Shown: positions 1 through 10,642, numbered from the stretch's first letter. The stretch: 64,000 nucleotides of DNA from Rahnella aceris (GCF_011684115.1 NZ_JAADJV010000002.1:309209-373208); one strand, 5' to 3'. Numbers and translations: made by a program. The notes: generated by a model from the letters alone, not told the origin.

Positions 1-796
1 CACCAGCCGTCGCATGCTCTACACCGGTCTGAAAAGCAAAACTTACGGCCAGTTGACCTTCGGTCAGCAAAACAGCGTTTATTACGATGTGGTCGGTGCG
101 AAAACCGATATCTGGGATTACGACATGCTCGCCCAGGCACCGGGTAATGGTGTGAACGGCGATTACGATGGTTCTTACCGTTCCCGTAAGATGCTGAAAT
201 ACAAAAACACCTTCGGCGATGCAGATGTGTATGCCTCTTACCTGTTCGAAGACAATGAGTTGCTCACCGGCAAAAACGGGCTGCGTTACAAACGTAACGG
301 CGGCGGTTCTGTCGGTGTGGATTACCACATCACCAAAGATCTGACCTGGGGTACGGCGTACAACTACACCGACGCAGAAATGAGAAACCCGGGCGACAAC
401 ACCTCTAAAGATTACAACCAGAGCATTGTTGGTACTGCGCTGAGCTGGAAACCCGGCAACTGGACAGCGTCCTTCGGTGGCGGTTACTACCATGACTTCC
501 TGACGACTGGTGTGAAAACTGAAGATCGCTTCTTCGCGGGCGATGCTTATGGTCTGGAATACTTCCTGGGGTATGCTTTCCCAATCAATCAGCTGGCGGT
601 CAAAACCATTCAGCCGTACTTCATGGGTGACCGTCTGACCTATGTAACCGGCCGTAATTACCAGCGTATTGATAACGGGTTGGGTGTGTCCTTCCAGCTC
701 GATTACGGCTTCCGTGTTGATTACGAGCACGTGTTCACGTCCTCTACCGATAATCTCGGTGATATGAATCTGATCCGTCTGCGTTACGATTTCTAA
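1..796 (+). CDS. Gram-negative general porin, 3' part (5' end outside window)
   Basis: The reading frame is already open at base 2, so the start codon lies before the window; about 264 residues are visible. The sequence alternates short aromatic/polar strands and glycine-asparagine-rich turns (for example YGQLTFGQQ, then GDADVYASYLFED), as expected of an outer-membrane beta-barrel of the OmpC/OmpF-type family. It ends in a strand closing with phenylalanine (RLRYDF), the usual C-terminal signal recognised by the Bam assembly machinery. The likely role is passive diffusion of small hydrophilic solutes across the outer membrane. The specific paralogue cannot be named because the N-terminal half and loop 3 are only partly present. 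A strong terminator follows, so it is the last gene of its transcript. Confidence 0.8.
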   Translation, partial: TSRRMLYTGLKSKTYGQLTFGQQNSVYYDVVGAKTDIWDYDMLAQAPGNGVNGDYDGSYRSRKMLKYKNTFGDADVYASYLFEDNELLTGKNGLRYKRNGGGSVGVDYHITKDLTWGTAYNYTDAEMRNPGDNTSKDYNQSIVGTALSWKPGNWTASFGGGYYHDFLTTGVKTEDRFFAGDAYGLEYFLGYAFPINQLAVKTIQPYFMGDRLTYVTGRNYQRIDNGLGVSFQLDYGFRVDYEHVFTSSTDNLGDMNLIRLRYDF

Positions 797-817
797 ATCT
801 TAACGACTGAACTTTTG

Positions 818-860
818 GGGCCAGCTTTACGTCTTATTGACGGGCTGGCCCTTTCTTTTT
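818..860 (+). terminator. Intrinsic terminator of the porin gene
   Basis: GGGCCAGC (818-825) pairs with GCTGGCCC (844-851) across an 18-nt loop and is followed by CTTTCTTTTT. It lies 21 nt after the porin stop codon. Confidence 0.8.
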
Positions 861-956
861 ACACCATTTCATCTATCCCACGTACGCAAAGCCAGACTAA
901 ACTCATAGAGACAGCTGTCGCTATATCCACTATGTAACCTGCAGGAGAGCTTTGCG

Positions 957-1832
957 ATGTCAGCATTTTTCCGGTCCGACGTGACTGCCATTGGCGACTA
1001 CCGAGCCGAATTGGGTGAAACTCCCGTCTGGTGCCAGCGTACACAATCTTTGCTTTGGGTCGATATTCTGGCTCAGTGTGTTTTGCGCTACTGGCCCGAC
1101 AACGGGCAAACTGAAATTCATGAACTCCCCTCGCTGACCAGCGCCGTGTTGCTGACCGAAAAAAGAAATCAATTTTTGCTGGTTTCCGTCGACGGGATCC
1201 ATCTTTACGAGTACGAACAGAAAACCCGCCAGAAGCTTTGTGATTATCCCGGCGCGGAAGGCACCCGTCCGAATGAAGCAGCCATCGCGCCCGATGGTTC
1301 TCTGTGGTTTGGTACGCTGGATATAAAGGAAGAAAAAGATAACGGCGAATGGTTCCGCTATGAAGCGGGCGCAGAAAAGCCGGAAATGATGCTCGATGGC
1401 GTCGGTTGTACCAACACACTGGTCTGGTATGAAGGCAAAGTCTGGTTTGCAGACAGTAAGAAAAAACGCTTTTTCTCCGCCAACGCCCGCCGCATCAATC
1501 CACTGAAAATATCCTGTTTTTCTTCGGGCGATAAGATCCCCGATGGCTCTGCGCTGGCACAGAATGGCTGGCTGATCACTGCCTGCTGGGGTTCAAAATG
1601 CCTGCTGCGCCAGCAGATCAATCAGGGCGAATTACTGACACTGGATACCCAGCCAGTGCCGGTCACACAACCGAGTTGTTGCACGTTTGGCGGGCCGGAT
1701 ATGACTGAGCTGTTTATCACCTCGGCGCGAAAAAACCTCGATGCGCCACATGCGCTGGAGGGTGCGTTGCTGCACGTTGAAACCACCACCGTGGGTGCAC
1801 CGCAGAATTTGTTTAAACTCCCGCCTCATTGA
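957..1832 (+). CDS. SMP-30/gluconolactonase/LRE family protein
   Basis: This 291-residue protein belongs to the six-bladed SMP-30/gluconolactonase family, whose members hydrolyse sugar lactones using a bound divalent metal. Visible family motifs are LGETPVW near residues 19-25 (metal-binding Glu21), RPNEAAIAPDGSLWFGT near residue 104, the GVGCTNTLVW segment near residue 145, and a DGSALAQNGW segment holding the likely catalytic Asp. There is no signal peptide, so it is probably cytoplasmic. The ATG has a good ribosome site (AGGAG at 943-947). It is a single gene between two terminators. Neighbouring genes give no hint of the sugar, and E. coli has no orthologue at this place, so it looks like an accessory gene. 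The true lactone substrate is unknown. Confidence 0.8.
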   Translation: MSAFFRSDVTAIGDYRAELGETPVWCQRTQSLLWVDILAQCVLRYWPDNGQTEIHELPSLTSAVLLTEKRNQFLLVSVDGIHLYEYEQKTRQKLCDYPGAEGTRPNEAAIAPDGSLWFGTLDIKEEKDNGEWFRYEAGAEKPEMMLDGVGCTNTLVWYEGKVWFADSKKKRFFSANARRINPLKISCFSSGDKIPDGSALAQNGWLITACWGSKCLLRQQINQGELLTLDTQPVPVTQPSCCTFGGPDMTELFITSARKNLDAPHALEGALLHVETTTVGAPQNLFKLPPH

Positions 1833-1855
1833 TGCCGCAGGAGTGCAGACATAAA

Positions 1856-1881
1856 AAAACCGGCCACTTTGAGCCGGTTTT
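1856..1881. terminator. Bidirectional terminator between the SMP-30 gene and ispH
   Basis: AAAACCGGC (1856-1864) pairs with GCCGGTTTT (1873-1881) around an 8-nt loop. Read on the minus strand it ends in seven T residues, so it is the strong terminator of the ribF-ileS-lspA-fkpB-ispH operon. On the plus strand the T-run is shorter. Confidence 0.85.
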
Positions 1882-1897
1882 CATTTAGGGTCTGAGA

Positions 1898-2851
1898 TCA
1901 GTCGATCTGACGCACATCAACACGCAGCTCTTTTGGCACTTCGAACACGATATTTTCCTCGCGCCCTTCGATGTTGATCACATCAAGCCCGCCAAAGGTT
2001 TTCAGCTTGCTGATCACGTCCTGCACCAGAATATCCGGTGCGGATGCGCCTGCCGTAACGCCAATGCTTTTCGCATCTTTCAGCCAGTTTTCCTGAATAT
2101 CTGCCGCAGAGTCGATCAGATAAGAAGGTACACCGACACGTTGCGCCAGTTCGGCCAGACGGTTGGAGTTCGACGAGTTCTTTGAACCCACCACCAGCAC
2201 AACATCTGCTCCGTCAGCCAGCGTACGCACGGCTTCCTGACGGTTAGTTGTGGCATAGCAAATATCATCTTTACGCGGCCCGATGATTTTCGGGAAGCGA
2301 TCGCGAAGCGCATCAATCACCGCAGAAGTGTCGTCAACCGACAGCGTGGTTTGCGTCATAAAGCACAGGTTGTTTTCGTCTTTCACCTGCAATTTATAAA
2401 CATCTTCCGGCGCCTCGACCAGATACATTCCCCCGTTCGGATTGCTGTACTGCCCCATGGTGCCTTCCACTTCCGGATGCCCGGCGTGACCAATCAAAAT
2501 GGCTTCAGTGCCTTTACGGCTGGCGCGCGCAACTTCCATATGAACTTTGGTCACCAGCGGACAAGTCGCGTCAAACAGCATCGTCAGATCACGCGCTTTC
2601 GCTTCTGCACGTACCGCCTGAGAAACACCGTGGGCAGAGAAAATCAGAATAGACCCATCAGGTACTTCGCTGATTTGCTCGATAAAAACAGCACCGCGCT
2701 GACGCAGGCTGTCGACCACGTAGCGGTTATGCACCACTTCATGGCGGACATAGATAGGTGCGCCGTAAATTTCCAGCGCACGTTCTACAATACTGATTGC
2801 GCGGTCAACACCCGCACAAAATCCTCGCGGATTAGCCAGCAATATCTGCAT
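1898..2851 (-). CDS. ispH: 4-hydroxy-3-methylbut-2-enyl diphosphate reductase (IspH/LytB)
   Basis: IspH is the last enzyme of the MEP pathway, reducing HMBPP to IPP and DMAPP with a [4Fe-4S] cluster. The three conserved cluster cysteines are visible: Cys12 in NPRGFCAGV, one in DATCPLV (about residue 96) and one in [11 protein letters not shown] (about residue 197). His-rich substrate motifs such as HEVVHN and SAHGVS are also present. I place the start at 2851, giving 317 residues that begin [10 protein letters not shown] as in E. coli; a longer frame to 2890 exists but runs into fkpB. The first 20 nt overlap the end of fkpB, which suggests translational coupling. It is the promoter-distal gene of the ribF operon. 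Confidence 0.95.
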   Translation of the reverse strand: MQILLANPRGFCAGVDRAISIVERALEIYGAPIYVRHEVVHNRYVVDSLRQRGAVFIEQISEVPDGSILIFSAHGVSQAVRAEAKARDLTMLFDATCPLVTKVHMEVARASRKGTEAILIGHAGHPEVEGTMGQYSNPNGGMYLVEAPEDVYKLQVKDENNLCFMTQTTLSVDDTSAVIDALRDRFPKIIGPRKDDICYATTNRQEAVRTLADGADVVLVVGSKNSSNSNRLAELAQRVGVPSYLIDSAADIQENWLKDAKSIGVTAGASAPDILVQDVISKLKTFGGLDVINIEGREENIVFEVPKELRVDVRQID

Positions 2852-3302
2852 GTTTCCCCTCAAGCTCCGGGTCAATTTCCAGCACTTCAATATCGAAATC
2901 GATATGTTGCCCTGCCAGCGGATGGTTGAAATCTACAGTGATTGAATCTTCTGTCACTTCACGGACAACGCCCGGCATTTCGCTGCCATCACGACCACTG
3001 AACAACATGATGGTGCCGACATCCGGCACCCCAGTTTCCTGAAAGTCACGGCGGGAGAAGAACTGAATCAGATCCGGACTTTTGCTACCGAATGCCGATT
3101 CAGGGGCTAACGTGAACGCCCGTTTATCCCCTACGTTCAACCCTAACAGCTGATTTTCCAGCGCGTCAGACAAGCTGCTGTCGCCAAGGCGAAACAGTGC
3201 AGGTTTGCCATTGGCGCGGGTTGATTCCGCCGTAGAGCCATCTTCCAGCTTCAACGTAAAATGCACCAGTACAGCGCTGTCATGTTTCACCTGTTGAGAC
3301 AT
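2832..3302 (-). CDS. fkpB: FKBP-type peptidyl-prolyl isomerase (SlpA/FkpB)
   Basis: This 156-residue protein is a small two-domain FKBP with an insert-in-flap chaperone module, acting as a cytoplasmic prolyl isomerase and folding helper. The N-terminal half carries the FKBP core ([18 protein letters not shown]), the middle holds the IF domain, and the chain returns to the core in DFNHPLAG and [13 protein letters not shown], both hallmark SlpA motifs. It lies 5 nt downstream of lspA and overlaps ispH by 20 nt, as in the conserved enterobacterial operon. Its exact cellular clients are not known from sequence. Confidence 0.93.
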   Translation of the reverse strand: MSQQVKHDSAVLVHFTLKLEDGSTAESTRANGKPALFRLGDSSLSDALENQLLGLNVGDKRAFTLAPESAFGSKSPDLIQFFSRRDFQETGVPDVGTIMLFSGRDGSEMPGVVREVTEDSITVDFNHPLAGQHIDFDIEVLEIDPELEGKHADIAG

Positions 3303-3307
3303 AGACC

Positions 3308-3814
3308 TTATCCTTTACTCTTTGTAGCTTCTGATGGCTTTGCCAGAAAACCTTCCAGCACCACCATGGCCGCGCCGACACAAATAAAACTGTCAGCCAG
3401 ATTGAACGTAGCAAAATGCCAGTTACCGACGTAAAAATCGATAAAATCGACCACAAAGCCGTGATACAGGCGATCAAACAAATTGCCCAGCGCCCCGCCG
3501 ATAATCATCGCAAAAGCGATATTGTTCAGCTTTTGCTTCGCGGTGCCGCGGTACATCAGCACGACCAGCGCCACGACAATCACCAGCGCGATTAACGCAA
3601 AGAACCAGCGCTGCCAGCCGCCTTTATCAGCCAGGAAGCTGAACGCAGCGCCATGATTTTGGGCGTAGAACAGATTTAAATACGGGATCAACGGCATGGA
3701 TTCGCCGAGCTGGAAGTTTCCCATAATGAGAAACTTACTGCCCAGATCCACGATGATGACCACGACCGCCAGCCAGAGCCAGCGGAGTCCGGTGGAACAA
3801 ATCGATTTACTCAT
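3308..3814 (-). CDS. lspA: Lipoprotein signal peptidase (signal peptidase II)
   Basis: LspA is an inner-membrane aspartyl protease that cuts the signal peptide from diacylglyceryl-modified prolipoproteins. The 168-residue chain has four hydrophobic segments. The two catalytic aspartates are seen in [10 protein letters not shown] and FVVDFIDFY, the conserved C and D boxes of the family. Its start codon overlaps the ileS stop by one base (TAATG), so the two genes are translationally coupled, as in E. coli. Its neighbour ileS has no functional relation; the pairing is an old operon arrangement. Confidence 0.96.
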   Translation of the reverse strand: MSKSICSTGLRWLWLAVVVIIVDLGSKFLIMGNFQLGESMPLIPYLNLFYAQNHGAAFSFLADKGGWQRWFFALIALVIVVALVVLMYRGTAKQKLNNIAFAMIIGGALGNLFDRLYHGFVVDFIDFYVGNWHFATFNLADSFICVGAAMVVLEGFLAKPSEATKSKG

Positions 3815-6630
3815 TATGCAAACTTGCGCTCTTCGCCGTCACCGGCGATGTTAGTGACACAACGGCCACAGATGTCGCTGTGTTCCGCGTTCTGACCAAC
3901 GTCAGTTGTGTAATGCCAGCAACGCGGACATTTGTCACCTTCCGCTTTCGCCAGACCGATTTTCAGGCCTTTGAGCAATTCACTCGGCACAGCGGCATCG
4001 TCTGCTTCAGACAGTGTGGCAACTTTCGCGCCTGACGTCAGGAGGACAAAGCGCAGTTCGTTGCCCAGAGAACGCAGGTCCGTTGCCAGCGCATCATCAG
4101 CAAACAGCGTGACCGCCGCTTCCAGAGAACCGCCCAGACGTTTATCTGCACGCGCCTGTTCAATCACTTTATTCACTTCGCCACGGACTTTCAGCAGTTC
4201 ATCCCAGAACGCATCGTTCATGGATTCGTTGCCCGCCAGACCGAACAAACCGTCATACCACTCTTCGGTAAAGACAAATTTCTCACGACTTCCCGGCAGT
4301 TCTGCCCAAATTTCATCGGCAGTGAACGACATGATCGGTGCCATCCAGCGAACCAGTGCTTCGCTGATGTGATACAGCGCGGTCTGACAGCTGCGACGTG
4401 CAACGCTGTCGCTTTTCGCGGTGTACTGGCGATCTTTGATGATATCCAGGTAGAAGGATCCCATTTCGATCGAGCAGAACTGCATCAGGCGTTGAACGAC
4501 GCCATGGAAATCATAGGCTTCGTACGCGGCAATGATTTCGTCCTGTGCGGCTTTCGCACGGCCAACAGCCCAGCGATCCAGAACAACCATGTCTTCCGGT
4601 GCCACGCTGTGCAGCGCCGGATCGAAACCGTTAAGGTTCGCCAGCAGGAAGCGCGCGGTGTTACGGATGCGGCGATAAGAATCCGCAGCACGTTTAAGGA
4701 TTTCGTCGGACACGGCGATTTCGCCGGTGTAATCCGTTGATGCCACCCACAGACGCAGGATGTCGCCACCCAGCTTGTTCATCACGTCTTGCGGCGCGAT
4801 GGTGTTGCCGATGGATTTAGACATTTTGCGGCCCTGACCATCCACGGTGAAACCGTGCGTCAGCACTTGCTTGTAAGGCGCTTTGCCTTTCATAGCAGTC
4901 GAAATCATCAGGGAAGACATGAACCAGCCGCGATGCTGGTCAGACCCTTCCAGATACAAATCAGGAGAATGACCGTTAAACTCAGGACGCACATCCACCA
5001 CAGAAGAATGCGTTGAACCGGAGTCAAACCACACGTCCAGCGTATCCGGCACTTTGACGTAATCGGCAGCGTCCGCACCCAGAATGTCTTCCGGATTCAG
5101 ATCCCACCACGCCTGAATGCCATCCACTTCAACACGTTTCGCCACTTCTTCCATCAGCTCAAGGCTGCGCGGATGCAGTTGCTCAGTGTCTTTGTGAACG
5201 AACAGAGACATCGGTACGCCCCAGGTACGCTGACGGGAGATACACCAGTCAGGCCGGTTAGCGACCATGTTTTCGATGCGCGCCTGGCCCCAGTCCGGGA
5301 TCCACTGCACGCCTTTGATCTCTTCCAGAGATTGCTGACGCAGGCCTTTCTGATCCATGCTGATGAACCATTGTGGCGTCGCGCGGAAGATGATTGGCGT
5401 TTTATGACGCCAGCAGCACGGATAGCTGTGCGTTATTTTCTCAACGTGCAGCAATGCGCCTTTCTCACGCAGCAACTCAACGATCAGATCGTTGGCTTTA
5501 AAGACGAATTTACCGTCCAGCGTCGGGTAAGTGCCTGGCAGATAGCAGCCGTTCGGCCCTACCGGGTTCGCCACTTCCAGACCGTATTTCTGGCCGATAA
5601 CAAAGTCGTCCGGGCCATGACCCGGTGCGGTATGCACGGCACCAGTACCGGCATCGAGCGTCACGTGATCGCCCATGATCGCCGGAACATCGAAACCGAG
5701 GAATGGATGTTTGAAGCGCAGCAGTTCGAGGTCCGCGCCTTTACATTCGCCCAGTACAGTCCATTCTGCGATACCAGCGCGTTTCATGACGCTTTCAACC
5801 AGATCGGTTGCCAGGATCAGACACTGACCTTCTGCCTGAATCAGTTGATAAGAAAACTCAGGGTTCAGTGAAATAGCGCGGTTGGCTGGCATGGTCCACG
5901 GCGTGGTGGTCCAGATCACCAGAGAAATCGGGCCGTTAAAGGAAGATACGCCAAACTTCGCAGCCACTGCTGCAGCGTCAGTCGCGTTGAACGCCACATC
6001 AATAGAAGGAGACGCTTTGTCGTAATACTCAACTTCTGCTTCTGCCAGGGATGAACCGCAATCTGTACACCAGTGAACCGGCTTAGCCCCTTTGTGCAGG
6101 TGGCCGTTACCGATGATTTTACCCAGCGCACGAATGATGTTGGCTTCAGTTTTGAAGTCCATGGTCAGGTACGGATGATCCCAGTCGCCCAACACGCCCA
6201 GACGGATGAAGTCTTTCTTCTGGCCTTCAACCTGCTCTGCTGCGTATTTACGGCAGGCTTCACGGAATTCTGCTGCCGTGACTTTCTCGCCGGGCTTGCC
6301 GATCAGTTGTTCGACTTTAAGCTCGATTGGCAGACCATGACAGTCCCAGCCCGGCACATACGGCGCATCAAAGCCCGCCAGTCCTTTGGACTTAACGATC
6401 ATGTCTTTAAGAATTTTGTTTACTGAGTGACCAATATGAATGCTGCCGTTCGCATACGGAGGGCCGTCATGCAAAATAAAGGTTTTCTTGCCTTTCTTGG
6501 CAGCACGAATAATCCCGTACAGATCCTGTTCATACCAATTTTTCAGCATGTCAGGTTCACGCTTGGCCAGATCGCCACGCATCGGGAACCCTGTTTCCGG
6601 CAAATTCAGGGTGTTCTTGTAGTCACTCAT
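3814..6630 (-). CDS. ileS: Isoleucyl-tRNA synthetase
   Basis: IleS charges tRNA-Ile with isoleucine and edits misactivated valine. At 938 residues it has the same length as the E. coli enzyme. Visible features in order are the HIGH-type signature GSIHIGHSV near residue 61, the connective-peptide editing domain including a [10 protein letters not shown] threonine-rich loop, the KMSKS loop near residue 602, an anticodon-binding domain, and a C-terminal zinc site CPRCWH ... CGRC. It is a bacterial mupirocin-sensitive-type (IleS1) enzyme by overall match to E. coli; that is family inference. It lies 61 nt after ribF and overlaps lspA by one base. Confidence 0.97.
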   Translation of the reverse strand: MSDYKNTLNLPETGFPMRGDLAKREPDMLKNWYEQDLYGIIRAAKKGKKTFILHDGPPYANGSIHIGHSVNKILKDMIVKSKGLAGFDAPYVPGWDCHGLPIELKVEQLIGKPGEKVTAAEFREACRKYAAEQVEGQKKDFIRLGVLGDWDHPYLTMDFKTEANIIRALGKIIGNGHLHKGAKPVHWCTDCGSSLAEAEVEYYDKASPSIDVAFNATDAAAVAAKFGVSSFNGPISLVIWTTTPWTMPANRAISLNPEFSYQLIQAEGQCLILATDLVESVMKRAGIAEWTVLGECKGADLELLRFKHPFLGFDVPAIMGDHVTLDAGTGAVHTAPGHGPDDFVIGQKYGLEVANPVGPNGCYLPGTYPTLDGKFVFKANDLIVELLREKGALLHVEKITHSYPCCWRHKTPIIFRATPQWFISMDQKGLRQQSLEEIKGVQWIPDWGQARIENMVANRPDWCISRQRTWGVPMSLFVHKDTEQLHPRSLELMEEVAKRVEVDGIQAWWDLNPEDILGADAADYVKVPDTLDVWFDSGSTHSSVVDVRPEFNGHSPDLYLEGSDQHRGWFMSSLMISTAMKGKAPYKQVLTHGFTVDGQGRKMSKSIGNTIAPQDVMNKLGGDILRLWVASTDYTGEIAVSDEILKRAADSYRRIRNTARFLLANLNGFDPALHSVAPEDMVVLDRWAVGRAKAAQDEIIAAYEAYDFHGVVQRLMQFCSIEMGSFYLDIIKDRQYTAKSDSVARRSCQTALYHISEALVRWMAPIMSFTADEIWAELPGSREKFVFTEEWYDGLFGLAGNESMNDAFWDELLKVRGEVNKVIEQARADKRLGGSLEAAVTLFADDALATDLRSLGNELRFVLLTSGAKVATLSEADDAAVPSELLKGLKIGLAKAEGDKCPRCWHYTTDVGQNAEHSDICGRCVTNIAGDGEERKFA

Positions 6631-6691
6631 AGATTCTCGGTTCCGTTTTCGGCTGGATTCCAGGCTTTGTTACACGCCTGTCAGTACATGT

Positions 6692-7630
6692 TTAGCGCAG
6701 TGTCTTTAACCCAAAGAATTCACGGGCCGTCACTTCATCGTTCGCAATTTGTTGCTTTAAAGCATCAAGCGAGGAGAAACGCTGTTCGTTGCGCAATTTC
6801 GCGCGGAGCACCACATCAATGTGGCACCCGTATAAATCTAATGTGGTGTCGAGAAGGTGCACTTCCAACTGCTTGCGCACGCCTCCGACTGTAGGACGTA
6901 TTCCAATGTTCGCCACACCCGGCAGAGGTTCAGGCCCGAGTCCTAAGACTTCAACCGCATACACGCCGCGCACCGGAGACACGACCCGCTTCAACGGCAC
7001 GTTTGCCGTCGGGAAGCCAATGGTGCGTCCCAGTTTATCGCCGTGTACGACCCGGCCCGAGATACTGAACGGATGGCCCAGTAAATTCTCGGCCAGCGCC
7101 AAGTCATCGTCGCGCAACGCATTACGGATCGCCGTGCTGCTGATGCGGTTCTCGCCTTCACGGAACGTTTGCGTGCTGATCACTTCAAAACCGTATTCTT
7201 CACCGGCTTTCTGCAATAGCTCAAAATCCCCCAGACGGCTGGCACCAAAGCGGAAATCATCCCCGACAGTCAGGAATTTAACACCCAGCTTCTCTACCAG
7301 CAGTTGTGAGATAAAGGCCTGCGCCATATGCGCTGCAAACCGGGGTTCGAAACGCACACATAAAAGGTAATCAACCCCGCACTCCGCCAGATACTTGGCT
7401 TTGTCACGCAAACTGGTCAGGCGTGCAGGTGCTTTATCACCGGCAAACAATTCCAGAGGCTGTGGCTCGAAAATCATTACCATCACCGGCAGCCCCAGAC
7501 GTTGACCTTCCAGCTTAAGCTGTTCAATCAGGGCCTGATGACCACGGTGTACACCATCAAAATTGCCAATAGTCAGCACACATCCATGATGACGTGCTCG
7601 AATATTGTGTATTCCGCGAATTAGCTCCAT
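6692..7630 (-). CDS. ribF: Bifunctional riboflavin kinase / FAD synthetase
   Basis: RibF converts riboflavin to FMN and then to FAD in the cytoplasm. The N-terminal nucleotidyltransferase domain shows LTIGNFDGVHRGHQ at about residues 20-33. The C-terminal flavokinase domain shows GRVVHGDKLGRTIGFPTAN from about residue 186. Length (312 residues) and ends match the E. coli protein. It is the first gene of the ribF-ileS-lspA-fkpB-ispH operon, divergent from rpsT across a 439-bp spacer that must hold both sets of promoters. Confidence 0.96.
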   Translation of the reverse strand: MELIRGIHNIRARHHGCVLTIGNFDGVHRGHQALIEQLKLEGQRLGLPVMVMIFEPQPLELFAGDKAPARLTSLRDKAKYLAECGVDYLLCVRFEPRFAAHMAQAFISQLLVEKLGVKFLTVGDDFRFGASRLGDFELLQKAGEEYGFEVISTQTFREGENRISSTAIRNALRDDDLALAENLLGHPFSISGRVVHGDKLGRTIGFPTANVPLKRVVSPVRGVYAVEVLGLGPEPLPGVANIGIRPTVGGVRKQLEVHLLDTTLDLYGCHIDVVLRAKLRNEQRFSSLDALKQQIANDEVTAREFFGLKTLR

Positions 7631-7991
7631 AGCTGGCTCAAATCCAATGCTGACTCATAACGATGGAAATCGGCGGATTATACCTTGTACAGCCTCCAAG
7701 GTTAACCAGCGATTAGCAGGATCACACCATTCTCTCTTGCATACGGCAGATATTGCGGTTCAAATGGCGGCGTGGCGATGAAAATCTTTCGTTGCATACA
7801 GGGAATGCGTGACTTTTCGCATAAACAAAGCGTTAATGGCCGTAGTGGGCAGTTTGTACACTCTCCTGTCGATTTTTCTCGCGAAAGACTGTATTCCGAT
7901 GCCGGAAGCTGTTAAAATCCTGCGCCATCACAACGTAACAAGCGACGAGTAAAGTTCACTCTTTAAAACGCCGCTTATTTGCACAAATCCG

Positions 7992-8020
7992 TTGACAAAA
8001 GAAGACCGAAAAGGCATATT
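7992..8020 (+). promoter_or_regulatory. Sigma-70 promoter of rpsT
   Basis: TTGACA (7992-7997), a 17-bp spacer, then CATATT (8015-8020) gives a near-consensus promoter about 50 nt before the rpsT start. It corresponds in place to the proximal rpsT promoter of E. coli. A second possible -10 (TTAAAAT, about 7911-7917) lies further upstream. The rest of the 7631-8069 spacer holds no gene that I can support. Confidence 0.75.
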
Positions 8021-8069
8021 CCTCGGCCTTTGAATTGTTCATCAATAGAAAAATATTTGGGAGTTGGCC

Positions 8070-8333
8070 TTGGCTAATATCAAATCAGCTAAGAAACGCG
8101 CCGTACAGTCAGAAAAACGCCGTAAGCACAACGCGAGCCGTCGTTCTATGATGCGTACCTTTATCAAGAAGGTATACGCGGCTATTGCAGCAGGCGACAA
8201 AGCTGCTGCACAAAACGCATTTAACGAAATGCAACCAATCGTGGACCGTCAGTCTTGCAAAGGCCTGATCCACAAAAACAAAGCAGCGCGTCATAAGTCA
8301 AACCTGACTGCGCAAATCAACGCAATGCAATAA
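8070..8333 (+). CDS. rpsT: 30S ribosomal protein S20
   Basis: S20 is an early-binding 16S rRNA protein of the small subunit. The 87-residue, lysine/arginine-rich chain ([20 protein letters not shown]) matches E. coli S20 in length and sequence. I choose the second TTG (8070) as start: it is 6 nt after GGGAG (8059-8063), gives the correct [11 protein letters not shown]-terminus, and E. coli rpsT also uses UUG. The upstream in-frame TTG at 8064 overlaps the ribosome-site spacing. The rare start codon fits the known translational autocontrol of S20. It is divergent from ribF and followed by a strong terminator. Confidence 0.97.
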   Translation: MANIKSAKKRAVQSEKRRKHNASRRSMMRTFIKKVYAAIAAGDKAAAQNAFNEMQPIVDRQSCKGLIHKNKAARHKSNLTAQINAMQ

Positions 8334-8360
8334 TCGCATTACGCTGAAATGCTTGATAAA

Positions 8361-8385
8361 AAAACCGGCTCACGCCGGTTTTTTT
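8361..8385. terminator. Bidirectional terminator between rpsT and nhaR
   Basis: AAAACCGGC (8361-8369) and GCCGGTTTT (8374-8382) form a hairpin with a TCAC loop, followed by more T residues on the plus strand. The A-run at 8358-8364 also allows termination of nhaR on the minus strand. Confidence 0.88.
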
Positions 8386-8415
8386 ATATCTGAAATTTGA
8401 GTTCAACACTAAAAG

Positions 8416-9303
8416 CTATTCAAACAACGCTGAAAAGTCCGTATGGCAAATCCGCTGTACCGAAGGATGCTGAATCATTCTTTCGGCAAATATCACGTAG
8501 TACTCTTCCATAATCCCTTCCACCCGTCCGACTTCCTCTATTTTTTCATCCTGAAATTCAGTTGATGAATAAATAGCCGGAGCGACAAATATCGCGTTGT
8601 TGTTCATTCCAAACGCTTTCATCAGCGCGGCATCATCAAACTCACCGAGAATATTGACCTTCAGCCCCTGCGTATTAAACCAGTTCAGCAGTTTGCGCCC
8701 CAGCATTGAACGCCTGCCGGGGATGAGTAATGAACGACGCTCCAGACAAGCCGGGAAATTCATGCCTGCCGGTGGATTACAACAAAAGAAGCTGATCGGA
8801 CTTTCACCCAGTTTGACCGAGAACAGCCCTGCCTGCTGCGTGGAGTCCACCGGGCAATCAGACAAAATCATGTCCAGTTTATGCTGGCTCAGTTGTTCGA
8901 GCAGCATTTCGTGAGTCGATTCAAAACAGCGCAGGTGAATTTGCGCGTTGTCCGGCACGGCAGCTTCCAATACGCGGCTGACCAGTCGTTTGGATAACGC
9001 ATCCGCCACACCCACATCAAACAACAGGCTCGCCTCTTTGCGGTAATTCACGATATCCAGCATTTCCTGACTAAGGGTGAACATTTTATCCGCATAGCGG
9101 TAAACCAGTTGCCCTAACTCAGAAGGCACCAGCCCACGCCCCTGCCGTTTGAAGAGTTTCCCATCCAATCTTTCTTCCAGGGATTTAATCTGCCCGGTGA
9201 TCGTTTGCGGAGTAAGGTGCAACACTTCAGCAGCTCCCACAACAGAACCTGATTTACACACGTGCCAAAAATAATACAAGTGGTTGTAATTGATATGAGG
9301 CAT
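8416..9303 (-). CDS. nhaR: LysR-family Na+-responsive transcriptional activator NhaR
   Basis: NhaR activates nhaA in response to sodium. The 295-residue protein begins with the LysR winged helix-turn-helix; [23 protein letters not shown] and [17 protein letters not shown] are close to E. coli NhaR. The C-terminal two-thirds is the LysR effector-binding domain. It lies 39 nt downstream of nhaA on the same strand, forming the usual nhaAR unit. In E. coli NhaR also controls osmC and pga; those targets are not in this window. A candidate binding site is the inverted repeat around the nhaA -10 box (10596-10642). Confidence 0.94.
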   Translation of the reverse strand: MPHINYNHLYYFWHVCKSGSVVGAAEVLHLTPQTITGQIKSLEERLDGKLFKRQGRGLVPSELGQLVYRYADKMFTLSQEMLDIVNYRKEASLLFDVGVADALSKRLVSRVLEAAVPDNAQIHLRCFESTHEMLLEQLSQHKLDMILSDCPVDSTQQAGLFSVKLGESPISFFCCNPPAGMNFPACLERRSLLIPGRRSMLGRKLLNWFNTQGLKVNILGEFDDAALMKAFGMNNNAIFVAPAIYSSTEFQDEKIEEVGRVEGIMEEYYVIFAERMIQHPSVQRICHTDFSALFE

Positions 9304-9342
9304 GGTTTCACCCTTTCCGAAAGTATGAAGTCAGCGTCATTA

Positions 9343-10518
9343 TTAATTTGCACGTTTCTTAGGCAAGGCCCGGCTCAGGAGCAGGTATCCCAGAACCGCT
9401 GATGCGACTGATCCCATCAGGATGCCCATTTTGGCGTACGTCAGCAACGCAGGCTCCAGCGTCGCAAAGGCCAGAGAACCAATGAAAATCGACATCGTAA
9501 AACCGATACCGCACAGCACGGAGACTGCCGAAATTTGGCTAAAAGTTATGCCGGATGACAGCCGTGTAATCCCTGATTTCAAGGCGATCCCGCCGAACAG
9601 AATGATACCCAGCGGCTTACCGAGAAGAAGCCCGGCAGCAATACCCATGGGTAATGTCGAGAATGAACCCGCAACTGTCACGCCCTGCAAAGAGATACCC
9701 GCATTGGCGAACGCAAACAGCGGCAAAATAAACCAGGAAACATAGGGGTGGATCCCATGCTCCAGGCGGCGAGCAGGTGACCTTTTATTCTCTTTGGTTC
9801 TCAGCGGAATTAAGAAGCCAAGAATGACACCCGCCAGCGTCGCGTGGATACCTGATTTCAGCACACACACCCAGAACACAGCACCAATCAGCAGGTACGG
9901 CGTCAGCTTCGTTACCCCCCGCCAGTTCAGTAGAGCCAGTACAGCGATGCACACCGCCGATAACCCCAGTGCCATCATCGACACATCGTGACTATAAAAC
10001 AGTGCGATGATCACGATGGCACCCAAGTCATCAATAATGGCCAGTGCCAGCAGGAACACTTTTAACCCGGTCGGCACTCGTGACCCCAGCAGTGCCATCA
10101 CCCCCAGCGCAAACGCAATGTCCGTTGCCGCCGGAATAGCCCAACCCTGACGGGCTATTTCATCGCTGCCGTTAAACAGTAAATAGATTAATGCCGGAAC
10201 AACCATACCCCCGAGCGCGGCAATAGCAGGAAACATCGCCTGCTCGCGGTTGGCCAGCGCGCCTTCGCACATCTCACGCTTTACTTCCAGACCAATCATC
10301 AGGAAAAACACTGCCATCAGGCCATCGTTAATCCACAGCAAAAGTGGCTTGTCGATCAACAGCTCGGAAAAACGCAGGGTGACGGGAATATCCAGAAATG
10401 CCTGATAAATCCCCTGCAACGGACTATTCGCCATGATTAATGCCACAATGGCTGCGATGATTAATATCACACCACCGGCGGCTTCCATCCGTAAAAACTG
10501 ACGAATGATATTTGACAT
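9343..10518 (-). CDS. nhaA: Na+/H+ antiporter NhaA
   Basis: NhaA exchanges two external protons for one cytoplasmic Na+ or Li+ across the inner membrane and is pH regulated. The 391-residue chain has about 12 hydrophobic segments. The ion-binding aspartate pair is seen in [15 protein letters not shown] (Asp163/164 in E. coli numbering). I choose the ATG at 10518, giving [16 protein letters not shown]; a 23-codon upstream extension lacks family similarity. The start is preceded by AGGAGAG. Regulation is probably by the downstream nhaR product, since the promoter has a TATAAT -10 but no good -35 box. Confidence 0.95.
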   Translation of the reverse strand: MSNIIRQFLRMEAAGGVILIIAAIVALIMANSPLQGIYQAFLDIPVTLRFSELLIDKPLLLWINDGLMAVFFLMIGLEVKREMCEGALANREQAMFPAIAALGGMVVPALIYLLFNGSDEIARQGWAIPAATDIAFALGVMALLGSRVPTGLKVFLLALAIIDDLGAIVIIALFYSHDVSMMALGLSAVCIAVLALLNWRGVTKLTPYLLIGAVFWVCVLKSGIHATLAGVILGFLIPLRTKENKRSPARRLEHGIHPYVSWFILPLFAFANAGISLQGVTVAGSFSTLPMGIAAGLLLGKPLGIILFGGIALKSGITRLSSGITFSQISAVSVLCGIGFTMSIFIGSLAFATLEPALLTYAKMGILMGSVASAVLGYLLLSRALPKKRAN

Positions 10519-10595
10519 TCTGACTCTCCTGTAGAAAAACGTGGCAAGAAAAAGCTCACCACAAGGGTATGTCTGAATTGTACGCAAACTATCAC

Positions 10596-10642
10596 TTCGT
10601 AAAAAGTCGATTATTTCTGGATTATACTTCGCTTTTTACGAA
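10596..10642 (-). promoter_or_regulatory. nhaA promoter with an 11-bp inverted repeat around the -10 box
   Basis: TTCGTAAAAAG (10596-10606) and CTTTTTACGAA (10632-10642) are perfect inverted copies separated by 25 bp. Between them, on the minus strand, sits TATAAT (10621-10626) with no matching -35 hexamer at 16-18 bp. The start site would be roughly 95 nt before the nhaA ATG. The placement suggests an operator for the LysR-type activator NhaR, but this is inference. Confidence 0.55.

Noticed and set aside
859..1419. 186-codon minus-strand frame opposite the SMP-30 gene
   Set aside because: Arginine/serine-rich shadow typical of an antisense frame; the plus-strand gene has clear family motifs.
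5173..5871. 232-codon plus-strand frame inside ileS
   Set aside because: Antisense of ileS; composition and lack of motifs mark it as a shadow frame.
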